A stretch of 64,000 nucleotides of DNA from Micromonospora sp. WMMD1120 (GCF_029626235.1 NZ_JARUBO010000005.1:1086501-1150500); one strand, 5' to 3'; shown: positions 48,515 to 58,090, numbered from the stretch's first letter. Made by a program: numbers and translations. The notes: generated by a model not told the origin, from the sequence alone.

Positions 48515-48934
48515 GTGCACGACGAGCCCATCGACCCGTTCAACGGCGACCCGGCCGATCCGACAGCGGGTCTGGATGACCCGGGCGATGACGCGACGCC
48601 GGATCCGCTGACCGACGTCGAACGGCAGGACGTGTTGGAGGACCTCGCCGACCTGGAGATCTACCAGGCCCTGCTGGCCCCGATCGGGGTCCGTGGGCTG
48701 GTGATCGAGTGTGAGGACTGCCGCGAACCGCACTACTTCGACTGGGACCTGCTCCGGGGCAACCTGCGGCACCTGCTCAACTCGGGCCGCCCCCGGGTGC
48801 ACGAGCCGGCCTACGACCCCGACCCGGACCACTACGTGACCTGGGACTACGCCCGTGGCTACGCCGACGGGGTGCACGACACCCTGACCGAGGGCACCGA
48901 AGACGAGCCAGGCACCCCAACCCCCACCCCGTAA
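48515..48934 (+). CDS. DUF5319-family protein
   Basis: 139 residues from GTG 48515. The N-terminus is acidic and low complexity (GDPADPTAGLDDPGDDATPDP). The conserved part runs from about residue 40: ERQDVLEDLADLEIYQALLAPIGVRGLVIECEDCREPHYFDWDLLRGNLRHLL, then RVHEPAYDPDPDHYVTWDYARGYADG. A single CxxC (CEDC) could bind metal. No signal or membrane segment. Proteins of this type sit beside guaB2 across actinobacteria (Rv3412 position), often near sigma or WhiB genes. The function is unknown. Confidence 0.88.
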   Translation: MHDEPIDPFNGDPADPTAGLDDPGDDATPDPLTDVERQDVLEDLADLEIYQALLAPIGVRGLVIECEDCREPHYFDWDLLRGNLRHLLNSGRPRVHEPAYDPDPDHYVTWDYARGYADGVHDTLTEGTEDEPGTPTPTP

Positions 48935-48942
48935 CCCCCGGC

Positions 48943-48997
48943 CCCCGCGGGCCCGCCCGTCCCCGCGGGCCCGCCCGTCCCCCGCGGGCCCGCCCGT
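48943..48997. repeat. 18-19-base tandem repeat, three copies
   Basis: CCCCGCGGGCCCGCCCGT occurs at 48943-48960, 48961-48978 and, with one extra C, 48979-48997. It abuts the inverted repeat at 48998. Confidence 0.88.
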
Positions 48998-49079
48998 CCC
49001 CCGCGATCTTGCAGTTGCTGTCCCGGCGAAAAGAGCTAAAGACCGCAAAGCGGCGTACCTAAGTGCAAGATCGCGGGGG
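48998..49079. repeat. GATCTTGCA-type inverted repeat between convergent genes
   Basis: Arms CCCCCGCGATCTTGCA (48998-49013) and TGCAAGATCGCGGGGG (49064-49079) are perfect 16-base complements around 50 bases. It fills the gap between the convergent DUF5319 and LuxR genes, ending 8 bases before the latter. Confidence 0.85.
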
Positions 49080-49087
49080 TGGGGCGG

Positions 49088-49906
49088 TCAGGCGACGAGG
49101 CCGGCGCGGAATCCGGCGGCGACGGCGTGCGCCCGGTCCCGCGCGCCGAGCTTGCGGAACAGCCGGCGGGCGTGCGTCTTGACGGTGTCCTCCGACACGA
49201 ACAGCTCCCGGCCGATCTCCGCGTTGCTCTTGCCCTCGGCCATGCCGAGCAGCACCTGGAGCTCACGCTCGGTGAGCCCGATCGATGCGCGGGTGGGTCG
49301 GGCGTTCGGAGCGGGTCGGGCAGTGTCGGACTGACCTCCGGCCGGCTCACCGGTCGTCGACTCGACCTCGTCGTCGCCCCGCTGCACCGGCACCGACGCC
49401 AGACCCGCCGGGCCCTCCCCCGGCTTGGCCGACCAGCCGGGCTCGGCGGAGCCGCGCGGCGACGGGCCGGAGCGGCCGGAGCCGCCGACGGCAGCAGCAT
49501 CGCGCGCCGGGTCAGTGATCCGTTGCCGGGAGGCCCGGCCGGGCGCGGTGAGCAGCAGGAGCGCCTTCGCCACCGCGCTGGTCAGGTCATGGTCGATGTT
49601 CTGGATGAGCCCGCGGGCGCCCGCGCTGATCGTGGCCGCGGCGGCCTCGGACTCCTCGGTGCCGAGCAGCAGCACCGCCGCCTGCGGCGCGCGGGCCAAC
49701 ACCCGGCGGACAAAGCCAGCGCTGTCCGGCCGGGTGAGAGCCGTGTCGGCCAGCACCACGTCGGCCGGTCGCTCGGCCAGCCGCAGCATCACCTCGGGAT
49801 CAGAGACGGCGGTACGAACGATCGCGGACAACCCCAACCTCGCGGCGGCCGAAGCAAGGTGCTGGGCCGCGAGTGGTGTCCGAACGCACACAAGGACGGT
49901 ACGCAC
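49088..49906 (-). CDS. LuxR-family regulator with atypical receiver-like domain
   Basis: 272 residues from GTG 49906, with GGAG eight bases upstream. The N-terminal ~120 residues resemble a receiver fold (VRTVLVCVRTPLAAQHLASAA, ADVVLADTALTRPDSAG, AAVLLLGTEESE) but lack the acidic pair and the Lys, so it is probably not phosphorylated normally. A long Gly/Pro/Ser-rich linker (~125-200) leads to a C-terminal LuxR helix-turn-helix: LTERELQVLLGMAEGKSNAEIGRELFVSEDTVKTHA. In Streptomyces the atypical response regulator bldM lies beside whiD near groEL1 and guaB; this gene has that position, but orthology to BldM is not established. Confidence 0.85.
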   Translation of the reverse strand: MRTVLVCVRTPLAAQHLASAAARLGLSAIVRTAVSDPEVMLRLAERPADVVLADTALTRPDSAGFVRRVLARAPQAAVLLLGTEESEAAAATISAGARGLIQNIDHDLTSAVAKALLLLTAPGRASRQRITDPARDAAAVGGSGRSGPSPRGSAEPGWSAKPGEGPAGLASVPVQRGDDEVESTTGEPAGGQSDTARPAPNARPTRASIGLTERELQVLLGMAEGKSNAEIGRELFVSEDTVKTHARRLFRKLGARDRAHAVAAGFRAGLVA

Positions 49907-50159
49907 TGTGGTCTCCTCTCCGCCAACGAGCAGACCATGACGCGGTCTGCTGGGGAGGGGGTTCTCGGCAATCCTTTGAACTTTTCCGACAGATGGGGCA
50001 AAAGCCGCAATCTGCCAGACGTTTTCGATCACACACGTGTGAGCTGACGACAGCAGGGGTACCGGGAGATCCAGGCCGGGAACGGTGCGCCTGCGCGGCT
50101 CGCCGCCCGGATGCCGGCCACATGGATTCTCGCGGAGCCGCGCGGGAGGAGGGGTGCTG

Positions 50160-50543
50160 ATGTCGAACGTACGTAGACTGCCCGGACCCATCGTCGACCT
50201 CTGGGACTGGCAGCGGCTCGGTGCCTGCCGAGGGCGCGACAGCGCCCAGTTCTTCCATCCCGACGGCGAACGTGGTTCGTCCCGTCTGCGTCGCGAGTCC
50301 GCGGCCAAGTCGGTCTGTCGCGCATGCCCGGTTCGCGCCGAGTGCGCGGCGCACGCGCTGTCCGTCCGCGAGCCGTACGGCGTGTGGGGCGGCTTCAGCG
50401 AGTCGGAGCGCCTTCGGCTCCTCGCCGTCGGCTGGGAGGACCTGGCGGACCGCCGGCACGCCCGGGTCGACGTCGCCCGGCTGGAGGCTCGACTGGGTCG
50501 CCCGCACAAGTCGACGGTCCCCGCCCAACGCAACGTCGCCTGA
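50160..50543 (+). CDS. WhiB-family iron-sulfur transcription factor (WhiD/WhiB3 type)
   Basis: 127 residues from ATG 50160, with GGAGGAGGGG upstream. The four [4Fe-4S]-binding cysteines are present: one in LGACRGRD, then CRACPVRAEC (Cys-x2-Cys-x5-Cys overall). They are followed by the turn motif YGVWGGFSESER and a basic C-terminus (RRHARVDVARLE, LGRPHKSTVPAQR) for DNA binding. WhiB proteins bind the primary sigma factor and respond to redox signals. Position next to groEL1-groES and guaB2 matches whiB3 of Mycobacterium and whiD of Streptomyces. Divergent from the LuxR gene; an intrinsic terminator follows. Confidence 0.95.
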   Translation: MSNVRRLPGPIVDLWDWQRLGACRGRDSAQFFHPDGERGSSRLRRESAAKSVCRACPVRAECAAHALSVREPYGVWGGFSESERLRLLAVGWEDLADRRHARVDVARLEARLGRPHKSTVPAQRNVA

Positions 50544-50556
50544 CCCGAGACATCGC

Positions 50557-50590
50557 AAACCGCGCCTTCTGATCCAGGAGGCGCGGTTTT
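50557..50590 (+). terminator. Intrinsic terminator after whiB
   Basis: AAACCGCGCCT (50557-50567) pairs with AGGCGCGGTTT (50579-50589), 11-base loop, ending in TTTT. Confidence 0.85.
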
Positions 50591-50700
50591 CGTCGTCGCC
50601 CCCTGGTCGCCTGGTAGGCCTCGGGCGGGACTTCGTCGCCCGTGGCGGTCGGGTCGCACCGGGCGCGCCGTAGCCGCCCGCTTGGGCGCGCGCCAGACAC

Positions 50701-50780
50701 TTGATCAACACGAGTTCCTCAGATGTCGGGCCATCCAGGGTCCGGGAAGGCCCGACGTCCAAGGAAGACGAGTCGATCAG
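50701..50780. repeat. GATC-bounded inverted repeat, copy 1
   Basis: Left arm TTGATCAACACGAGTTC... and right arm ...GAAGACGAGTCGATCAG are near complements, with a well-paired inner block GTCGGGCC/GGCCCGAC. About 80 bases. A second copy lies at 50914-50993. Confidence 0.8.
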
Positions 50781-50834
50781 GCCATGGCCGCCCTCACCGC
50801 CGGACGTCCGTCGCCTGCCGCCCTGTCGCCACCC

Positions 50835-50899
50835 CGCGGTCGGCGGCACGGTCGTTGTGGGCCATTTGTCGGGTTAACCTGCCGCCGGACGTGACCCGC
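50835..50899. repeat. 65-base direct repeat, copy 1
   Basis: Identical to 51001-51065 except one base (G to A at position 20). Both follow a GATC-bounded inverted repeat, so the inverted repeat plus this segment form a duplicated unit. Confidence 0.88.
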
Positions 50900-50913
50900 A
50901 GGCACCCTGCAGC

Positions 50914-50993
50914 TTGATCAACACGAGTTCCCTGATGTCGGGGCCAACCAGGGCCCGAGATGCCCCGACATCCAAGGAAGACGAGTCGATCAG
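50914..50993. repeat. GATC-bounded inverted repeat, copy 2
   Basis: Same outer arms as 50701-50780 (TTGATCAACACGAGTTC and GAAGACGAGTCGATCAG), with inner arms ATGTCGGGGC/GCCCCGACAT. Inner sequence differs from copy 1 by paired changes that keep the stem. Confidence 0.82.
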
Positions 50994-51000
50994 GCCGCCG

Positions 51001-51065
51001 CGCGGTCGGCGGCACGGTCATTGTGGGCCATTTGTCGGGTTAACCTGCCGCCGGACGTGACCCGC
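51001..51065. repeat. 65-base direct repeat, copy 2
   Basis: Second copy of 50835-50899, 7 bases after the inverted repeat; copy 1 has about 54 bases there. Confidence 0.88.
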
Positions 51066-51092
51066 CGCACCACGCGGCCGGAATCATGGCCG

Positions 51093-51479
51093 GGCCAAGA
51101 CCGTTACACACCCAGACGCCCGCAGGACCAGCAATGGCCGCCCCGGGAATGACCCTGGTCGGCTGGTCGTTGCACAGCCCACGGCCGCAGGTGGGCACCC
51201 CCGCCCCCGGGAATGACCCCGGTCGGCTGGTCGTTGCAGACCCCACGGCCGCAGGTAGGCGCCCCCGCCCCCGGGAATCACCCCGGTCAACCGGTCGTTA
51301 CACACCCCACGACCGCAGGTAGGCGCCCCCGCCCCCGGGAATCACCCCGGTCAACCGGTCGTTACACACCCCACGACCGCAGGTGGCCGCTCCGGAATCA
51401 CCCCGGTCGGCGGGTCGTTGCACAGCCCACGGCCGCAGGTGGTCGCCGCGGAATGATCCCGGTCGGCCGGTCGTTACAC
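51093..51479. repeat. 64/56-base tandem array
   Basis: Units begin at 51093 (degenerate), 51157, 51221, 51285, 51349, 51405 and 51461 (partial): four periods of 64 bases, then two of 56. A unit reads GGTCGGCTGGTCGTTGCACA, then CCCCACGGCCGCAGGT, then a C-rich stretch ending GGAATCACCCC. The 51221 to 51349 units are almost identical. There are no spacers, so this is a minisatellite and not a CRISPR array. No coding frame is supported across it. With the elements above it fills the 1.07-kb gap between whiB and the transglycosylase gene. Confidence 0.9.
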
Positions 51480-51665
51480 CTGGACCCCGGCGCCACGAGC
51501 CCCCGCTCGAAGGCCGCCGACCCCGGCGTGACAGGCCCCCCGGCCTGAACACCGCCATCCCCGGCACACCGGGTGTGCCACCCCCCAGACTTTCGCAGCG
51601 CCGGACGAGGTGCTCACACCCCCGCATCGCGCAGGGGTGTCCTTACCCCCGAAGGAGCTCACCCC

Positions 51666-52232
51666 ATGAACACGATCATGCGTAAGAGTGTGCTGTCCGT
51701 CGCCGGTCTCGCCTTCGCCGGTGGGATCTTCGCCGGCCCGGTCGCCGCCCACGCCGCGCCGGCCGCGGACGCCAAGCCCGCCACCACCGCCGCGGTGGCC
51801 GTGCAGGCGCCGAAGCCGCAGGGCGAGCAGTCGCACATCACCCTCAACGACGAGCAGACCGCCAACGTCAAGGCGATCATCGCCGCGACCAAGAAGGCCG
51901 GCCTGCCCGAGCGGGCCGCGGTGATCTCGATCGCGACGAGCCTGCAGGAGTCCAAGCTGGAGAACCTCGGCCACCTGGGTGACGCCAACGACCACGACTC
52001 GCTGGGCCTGTTCCAGCAGCGCCCTAGCTCTGGTTGGGGCACGCCGGAGCAGATCACCGACCCGGAGTACTCGACGACGGCGTTCCTGAAGGGGCTGCGT
52101 CAGGTCGACGGGTGGCAGGACATGCCGCTGACCGACGCCGCGCAGACCGTGCAGGTCTCCGCGTACCCGGACGCGTACGCCCAGTGGGAGCAGCAGGCCA
52201 CCGACCTCGTCGCCCAGCACTGGAACAGCTGA
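51666..52232 (+). CDS. Secreted lysozyme-like/transglycosylase-like protein
   Basis: 188 residues from ATG 51666, with AAGGAG upstream; the longer frame to 51573 is rejected because the signal peptide starts at MNTIMRKSVLSVAGLAFAGG. Cleavage is likely at AHA/AP. The mature domain has a lysozyme-like fold pattern: ERAAVISIATSLQESKLENLGH, with a probable catalytic Glu in LQESK, then DHDSLGLFQQRPSSGWGTPEQI and YSTTAFLKGL. Related small actinobacterial proteins are often mis-named heavy-metal transporters. Predicted to act on peptidoglycan outside the cell. The last codons and stop are part of a 19-base tandem duplication. Confidence 0.85.
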   Translation: MNTIMRKSVLSVAGLAFAGGIFAGPVAAHAAPAADAKPATTAAVAVQAPKPQGEQSHITLNDEQTANVKAIIAATKKAGLPERAAVISIATSLQESKLENLGHLGDANDHDSLGLFQQRPSSGWGTPEQITDPEYSTTAFLKGLRQVDGWQDMPLTDAAQTVQVSAYPDAYAQWEQQATDLVAQHWNS

Positions 52233-52255
52233 CCCGCACTGGAACAGCTGACCCG
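52218..52255 (+). repeat. 19-base tandem duplication over a stop codon
   Basis: CACTGGAACAGCTGACCCG occurs twice in a row (52218-52236, 52237-52255), so the final codons and TGA of the transglycosylase-like gene are repeated downstream. Confidence 0.95.
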
Positions 52256-52259
52256 CACC

Positions 52260-52294
52260 ACGGGCCGGCACCCCTGACCGGGGTGCCGGCCCGT
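52260..52294. terminator. Bidirectional hairpin terminator
   Basis: Perfect 15-base arms 52260-52274 and 52280-52294 with a 5-base loop, between the convergent transglycosylase-like and molybdopterin oxidoreductase genes. Confidence 0.9.
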
Positions 52295-52300
52295 CGGCGT

Positions 52301-54013
52301 TCAGCGGACGGCGACAGGGACGGTGTGCCAGCCGGTGGCACCGTCGGGTGCCACACCCTGCGTACGCTCGGTCTGGGTCTCGCCGGTCGCGTCGGTCGCC
52401 CGGACCTGGAGTCGGTGCTCCCCCGGCGTGGCATCCCAGCGCCAGGACCACTGCACCCAGGTGTCCACCGACACGGTCGGCGCCAGTTCCGCCTGCTGCC
52501 ACTCGCCGTCGTCGACGCGTACCTCGACGCGGCGGATGCCCCGGTGCTGTGCCCACGCCACCCCGGCCACGGTCACCGGACCGGCGGTCAGCCGGTTGCG
52601 CCTGCGGGGTGTGTCGATCCGGGACTGGGTCTTGATCGGTCCCTGGGCGGACCAGCCGCGCGGAACCCAGTACGCGTCGAAGTCGGCGAACCGGGTCAGC
52701 TCCAACTCGGTCACCCACTTGCAGGCCGACACGTAGCCGTAGAGGCCCGGCACCACCATCCGGACCGGAAACCCGTGCTCGACAGGTAGCGGCTCGCCGT
52801 TCATACCGATCGCCAGCAGCGCGTCCCGGCCGTCGCGCAGGGCGGCGGTGGGGGTGCCGCAGGTCCAGCCGTCGACCGACCGACCGACGACCTGGTCGGC
52901 GTCCCGGTCCGGCTCGACCTCGTCCAGCAGCTCCCGCAGGGGTACGCCGAGCCAGCGGGCGTTGCCGATCAGGTCCCCGCCGACCTCGTTGGAGACGCAG
53001 GCCAGCGTGACGTACCGCTCGACGAGCGGCCGGGCCAACAGGTCCGCGTAGCTGTAGGTGCGCTCGTTGCCGACGCGACCGTGGATCCGCAGCCGCCAGG
53101 TGTTCGGGTCGACCTGGGGCACGACCAGCGCGGTGTCGATGCGGTAGAAACCGAAGTTCGGCGTGACGTACGGCGCCAGTTGGGTCAGCGCCAGGTCCGC
53201 GCCCGCCGGCACCGCCGGTGCGGGGGCGACCGGCGCGGGCAGGCGGATCGCCTCCCGGGCGGCGGACACCCCGCGCCGACCGGCCAGCCAACGCCCGCCC
53301 AGGCCGGCCACCGCGGCCGTGCCGAGCAGCACCCCGCTACCGGTGAGGAACCGTCGTCGCGACTCGGGCGACGGCCCGTCGAGCGCCCCGAGCCCGCCGG
53401 ACGACACCGGCCCGTCAGCCGGCGGCGGGCCGCCGGGCGACACAGCCCCGCCAGAGGACACCGGCCCAGCAGGCGACACCGGGCCGGTAGCGGGCTCGGG
53501 CCCGTCCGCGTTCGACCTCGGGCCGGAACCCGGGAGCGCGCCGGAGGCCAGGGTGGGCGGGGACCAGGGCCAGGGGTCCAGTTCGAGAGGGCCGGCGATG
53601 AACAGCCAGAGCACCAGACCGCCGAGACCCGCGCCCACCACCGACGGCAGCGCGTCTGCGGCGTCCGCGCCGGGGCGGGTCAACGCGGCGGCCACGCCGA
53701 TGACGCCGAACGCGGCGATGCCGGCCAGGCCGAGTGCCAGCCGACGGACGGCCAGTACGCCGAACAGGGCCGCGAACCCGGCCAGCAGCACCGCGGTGCC
53801 GATCAGCAGCGCGATCTTGTCGTTGGTGCCGAAGAGGTCGATGGCGAACTGCTTCAGCGACTCGGGTACGGCGTCGACGACGACCCCGCCGACGGCGACC
53901 AGTGGCGCGGACCGGGGACCGGTCACCACCGCCACCGGCTCGGCGATCCCGATCGCGACGGCGGCGGCGGTGATCCCGGCCAGCGCGGCGTACCGCCGTG
54001 ACGTGGTGCTCAT
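52301..54013 (-). CDS. Membrane-anchored sulfite-oxidase-type molybdopterin oxidoreductase
   Basis: About 570 residues from ATG 54013 (ATG 54034 possible). Residues 1-170 hold four or five membrane helices (YAALAGITAAAVAIGIAEPV, IALLIGTAVLLAGFAALFGV, LALGLAGIAAFGVIGVAAAL, GLGGLVLWLFIAGPLEL). A Gly/Pro/Ser-rich linker follows, then another hydrophobic segment. From about residue 330 comes the SUOX molybdenum-cofactor domain: LTQLAPYVTPNFGFYRIDTA, RYVTLACVSNEVGG with the Mo-ligating Cys, and PLPVEHGFPVRMVVPGLYGY. The C-terminal Mo-co dimerisation-like domain has WAQHRGIRRVEVRVDDGEW. The substrate is not known. Faces the outside by topology, inferred. Confidence 0.9.
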   Translation of the reverse strand: MSTTSRRYAALAGITAAAVAIGIAEPVAVVTGPRSAPLVAVGGVVVDAVPESLKQFAIDLFGTNDKIALLIGTAVLLAGFAALFGVLAVRRLALGLAGIAAFGVIGVAAALTRPGADAADALPSVVGAGLGGLVLWLFIAGPLELDPWPWSPPTLASGALPGSGPRSNADGPEPATGPVSPAGPVSSGGAVSPGGPPPADGPVSSGGLGALDGPSPESRRRFLTGSGVLLGTAAVAGLGGRWLAGRRGVSAAREAIRLPAPVAPAPAVPAGADLALTQLAPYVTPNFGFYRIDTALVVPQVDPNTWRLRIHGRVGNERTYSYADLLARPLVERYVTLACVSNEVGGDLIGNARWLGVPLRELLDEVEPDRDADQVVGRSVDGWTCGTPTAALRDGRDALLAIGMNGEPLPVEHGFPVRMVVPGLYGYVSACKWVTELELTRFADFDAYWVPRGWSAQGPIKTQSRIDTPRRRNRLTAGPVTVAGVAWAQHRGIRRVEVRVDDGEWQQAELAPTVSVDTWVQWSWRWDATPGEHRLQVRATDATGETQTERTQGVAPDGATGWHTVPVAVR

Positions 54014-54086
54014 CGGCCCAGTGTGCGCGATCATCGCGTCGGGTCGCCAACGTACGGCGGCGTCGGTAATGACCCGGTAAGACGGA

Positions 54087-54118
54087 CCGGGGCGCGCCGC
54101 GTACGCGGCGCGCCCCGG
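54087..54118 (-). terminator. Palindromic terminator after groEL1
   Basis: A 32-base perfect palindrome (14-base arms plus central GTAC), 20 bases past the groEL1 stop. Confidence 0.8.
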
Positions 54119-54137
54119 AACGGGTGTCGCTGTCGGA

Positions 54138-55844
<1,707 letters not shown>

Positions 55845-56159
55845 TTACTTCTCGATGACCGCGAGGACGTCGCGGGCGGAGAGCACCAGGTACTCCTCGC
55901 CGGCGTACTTGACCTCGGTGCCGCCGTACTTCGAGTAAAGGACGGTGTCGCCGACCTGGACGTCAACCGGGACCCGGTTGCCGTTGTCGTCGACGCGCCC
56001 CGGGCCGACAGCGAGGACGGTGCCCTCCTGCGGCTTCTCCTTGGCGGTGTCGGGGATCACGATGCCCGACGCCGTGGTGGTCTCAGCCTCGTTCGCCTGG
56101 ACCACGATGCGGTCCTCGAGCGGCTTGATCGCAACCTTGGTCGCGGTAGTCACGGGCAT
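55845..56159 (-). CDS. groES: Co-chaperonin GroES
   Basis: 104 residues from ATG 56159; the AGGAGG site is only two bases from the ATG, which is tight, but the family start ([19 protein letters not shown]) fits. The mobile loop [21 protein letters not shown] binds GroEL, and the beta-barrel has [20 protein letters not shown] and [19 protein letters not shown]. It caps the GroEL ring during protein folding. First gene of groES-groEL1; its promoter overlaps two CIRCE elements. Confidence 0.97.
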   Translation of the reverse strand: MPVTTATKVAIKPLEDRIVVQANEAETTTASGIVIPDTAKEKPQEGTVLAVGPGRVDDNGNRVPVDVQVGDTVLYSKYGGTEVKYAGEEYLVLSARDVLAVIEK

Positions 56160-56294
56160 ACCCTCCTGGGGTACTGGTTTCGTTGCTGGCCAGCGGGGCT
56201 GACCAGCGTCAATCTGCCTCATGCCACCGGGCGGGGCCGTCGTCGCGGGTGCCGGTCCGCCTGGCGTGCGCGCCCGGGTCGCGAGACCCGGAAG

Positions 56295-56366
56295 CTGGCA
56301 CCCTCAGGGCGAGAGTGCTAATCGCAGGTTATTCCGTGGCTAGCACTCCGTCAAGGAGAGTGCCAA
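56295..56366 (-). promoter_or_regulatory. groES-groEL1 promoter with two CIRCE (HrcA) operators
   Basis: On the minus strand, TTGGCACTC-N9-GAGTGCTAG (56366-56340) and TTAGCACTC-N9-GGGTGCCAG (56321-56295) each match the CIRCE consensus TTAGCACTC-N9-GAGTGCTAA with 2-3 mismatches. A -35 TTGACG (56354-56349) lies in the spacer of the first. Seventeen bases on is a -10 TAACCT (56331-56326), placed between the two operators. HrcA bound at either would block polymerase. Heat induction follows from the family. Confidence 0.88.
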
Positions 56367-56418
56367 CGCGTCGCGCCCCGCCAGGCATGATTTCCCGATC
56401 GACACGGACAATGGGCCG

Positions 56419-57600
56419 GTGGATCTCGATCAGCTGGCGGCACTGCGTACCCCTGCGGGATCGGCCGCGCTCGCCGCGGCGGGCGAGCTCGCCGGCGGCG
56501 ATCCGTTGACCGCGGCGTCGGCGCTGCGCGCGGCCGGGGTGCCGCCGACGCTGGCCGCCGCCGCGCTCACCCAGGCGGAGCTGCGCCACCGGGCGGTCGG
56601 CAAGTTCGGTGCGGCCGCCGCCGGGATGTTCCTCACCCGTCCCGGCCTGGAGCAGGCCACCCGCCGGGTGGTCGCCGACCGCCGGGCCGCCCGGCTGGCC
56701 GCGGCCGGGGTGCGCACCCTGGCCGACCTCGGCTGCGGCCTCGGCGCGGACGCGCTCGCCGCCGCCCGCGCCGGCATCCGGGTGTACGGGGTGGAGGCCG
56801 ACCCGCTGACAGCGGAGATGGCCGCCGCCAACGCGGCCGCGGCCGGGCTGTCCGAGCTGTTCACCGTGGAGTGCGGGGACGCCACGACGTTCGACGTGTC
56901 CGGAGTCGACGGGGTCTTCTGCGACCCGGCCCGGCGCAGCAGCGGCACCGGACGGCGGATCTTCGACCCGCGCGCCTACTCACCGCCGTGGGATTTCGTC
57001 ACCGGGTTGGCCGAGCGGGTGCGGCACACTGTGGTGAAGGTGGCGCCGGGCCTGGACCACGCGCTCATCCCGGCGGGCGCGGAGGCGGAGTGGGTGGCCG
57101 TGGACGGCGACCTGGTCGAGGCCGCGCTCTGGTGCGGCGAGCTGGCCGAGGTGCCCCGCCGCGCCACCGTGCACCGTACGGAGATCCACCAGCTCACCGG
57201 CTCGGGTGCCGCCGAGGCGCCGGTCGGGCCGCCGCGCCGCTACCTCTACGACCCGGACCCGGCGGTGGCGCGCGCGCACCTCGTCGCCGAACTGGCCGCC
57301 GAGCTGGACGCCACACTGGCCGATCCGAGCATCGCCTATCTCTACGCCGACCGGCCGACGCGCACCCCGTTCGCGCGCTGCCTGGAGATCACCGACGTGC
57401 TGCCGTTCTCGCTCAAGCGACTGCGGACGCTGCTGCGGGAGCGCCGGGTGGGCCGGGTGGAGATCCTCAAGCGGGGCTCGGCGCTCGTCCCTGAGCAGCT
57501 CCGGCGGGACCTGCGGCTGGCCGGGGACGCGGCGGCGAGCCTCGTGCTCACCCGGGTCGACGGCGCACCGACGGTGCTGATCGGTCGGCCGGTGGACTAG
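56419..57600 (+). CDS. Class I SAM-dependent methyltransferase with THUMP-like domain
   Basis: 393 residues from GTG 56419. An N-terminal helical region (MDLDQLAALRTPAGSAAL, then LTQAELRHRAVGKFG) precedes a Rossmann methyltransferase domain: LADLGCGLGADALAAARAGIRVYGVEADPLT is the SAM-binding loop and first acidic strand, with GVFCDPARRSSGTGRRIFDP as the motif IV region (DPAR). The C-terminal part (LYDPDPAVARAHLVAELA, LEITDVLPFSLKRLRTLL, RRVGRVEILKRGSALVPEQL) matches the THUMP-like C-terminal domain found with these enzymes. An RNA substrate is likely but unproven. Divergent from groES; ybaK follows 10 bases later. Confidence 0.88.
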   Translation: MDLDQLAALRTPAGSAALAAAGELAGGDPLTAASALRAAGVPPTLAAAALTQAELRHRAVGKFGAAAAGMFLTRPGLEQATRRVVADRRAARLAAAGVRTLADLGCGLGADALAAARAGIRVYGVEADPLTAEMAAANAAAAGLSELFTVECGDATTFDVSGVDGVFCDPARRSSGTGRRIFDPRAYSPPWDFVTGLAERVRHTVVKVAPGLDHALIPAGAEAEWVAVDGDLVEAALWCGELAEVPRRATVHRTEIHQLTGSGAAEAPVGPPRRYLYDPDPAVARAHLVAELAAELDATLADPSIAYLYADRPTRTPFARCLEITDVLPFSLKRLRTLLRERRVGRVEILKRGSALVPEQLRRDLRLAGDAAASLVLTRVDGAPTVLIGRPVD

Positions 57601-57610
57601 CGTCGTCCCC

Positions 57611-58090
57611 GTGGCGGGACAGGGCACTCCGGCGACGGCGCTGTTGGTCAAGCGTGGCGTCGCGCACCGCACCCACCCGTATCGGGTGTCGCCGGACGCC
57701 CCGAACTACGGCGCGTTGGTGGCTGCCGCGCTCGGTGTCGCGCCGGAGCGCGTGTTCAAGACGCTGGTGACCGAGGTGGACGGCGGGCTCACAGTGGCCG
57801 TCGTGCCGGTGACCGGCGAGTTGGATCTCAAGGCGCTCGCGGCGGCGGTCGGTGGCAAGCGGGCGACGCTGGCCGACCGGGTGGTCGCCGAGCGGGCGAC
57901 CGGCTACGTACGCGGAGGGATCAGCCCGCTCGGCCAGCGTCGTCGACTGCCGACGGTGCTCGACGAATCCGCGCTGGACCTTCCGACGATCTACGTCTCG
58001 GCTGGCCGGCGTGGGTTACAGCTCGAACTGGCGGCGGTCGATTTGGTGGCGCTCACCGACGCCGGCACCGCGCCGTTGCAGACCCGCTGA
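57611..58090 (+). CDS. ybaK: YbaK/EbsC-type Cys-tRNA(Pro) deacylase
   Basis: 159 residues from GTG 57611. It clears Cys mis-charged on tRNA-Pro. The fold markers are present: TPATALLVKRGVAHRTHPY at the start, VFKTLVTEVDGGLTVAVVPV with the conserved Lys, and TGYVRGGISPLGQRRRLPTVLD in the substrate pocket, followed by IYVSAGRRGLQLEL. Length is normal for YbaK. The gene starts 10 bases after the methyltransferase stop, so they may share a transcript. No terminator is visible before the sugar-transport operon 180 bases on. Confidence 0.95.
   Translation: MAGQGTPATALLVKRGVAHRTHPYRVSPDAPNYGALVAAALGVAPERVFKTLVTEVDGGLTVAVVPVTGELDLKALAAAVGGKRATLADRVVAERATGYVRGGISPLGQRRRLPTVLDESALDLPTIYVSAGRRGLQLELAAVDLVALTDAGTAPLQTR

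Noticed and set aside
51093..51479. Possible CRISPR array
   Set aside because: Units are 56-64 bp and abut directly with no unique spacers; no cas genes in the window.
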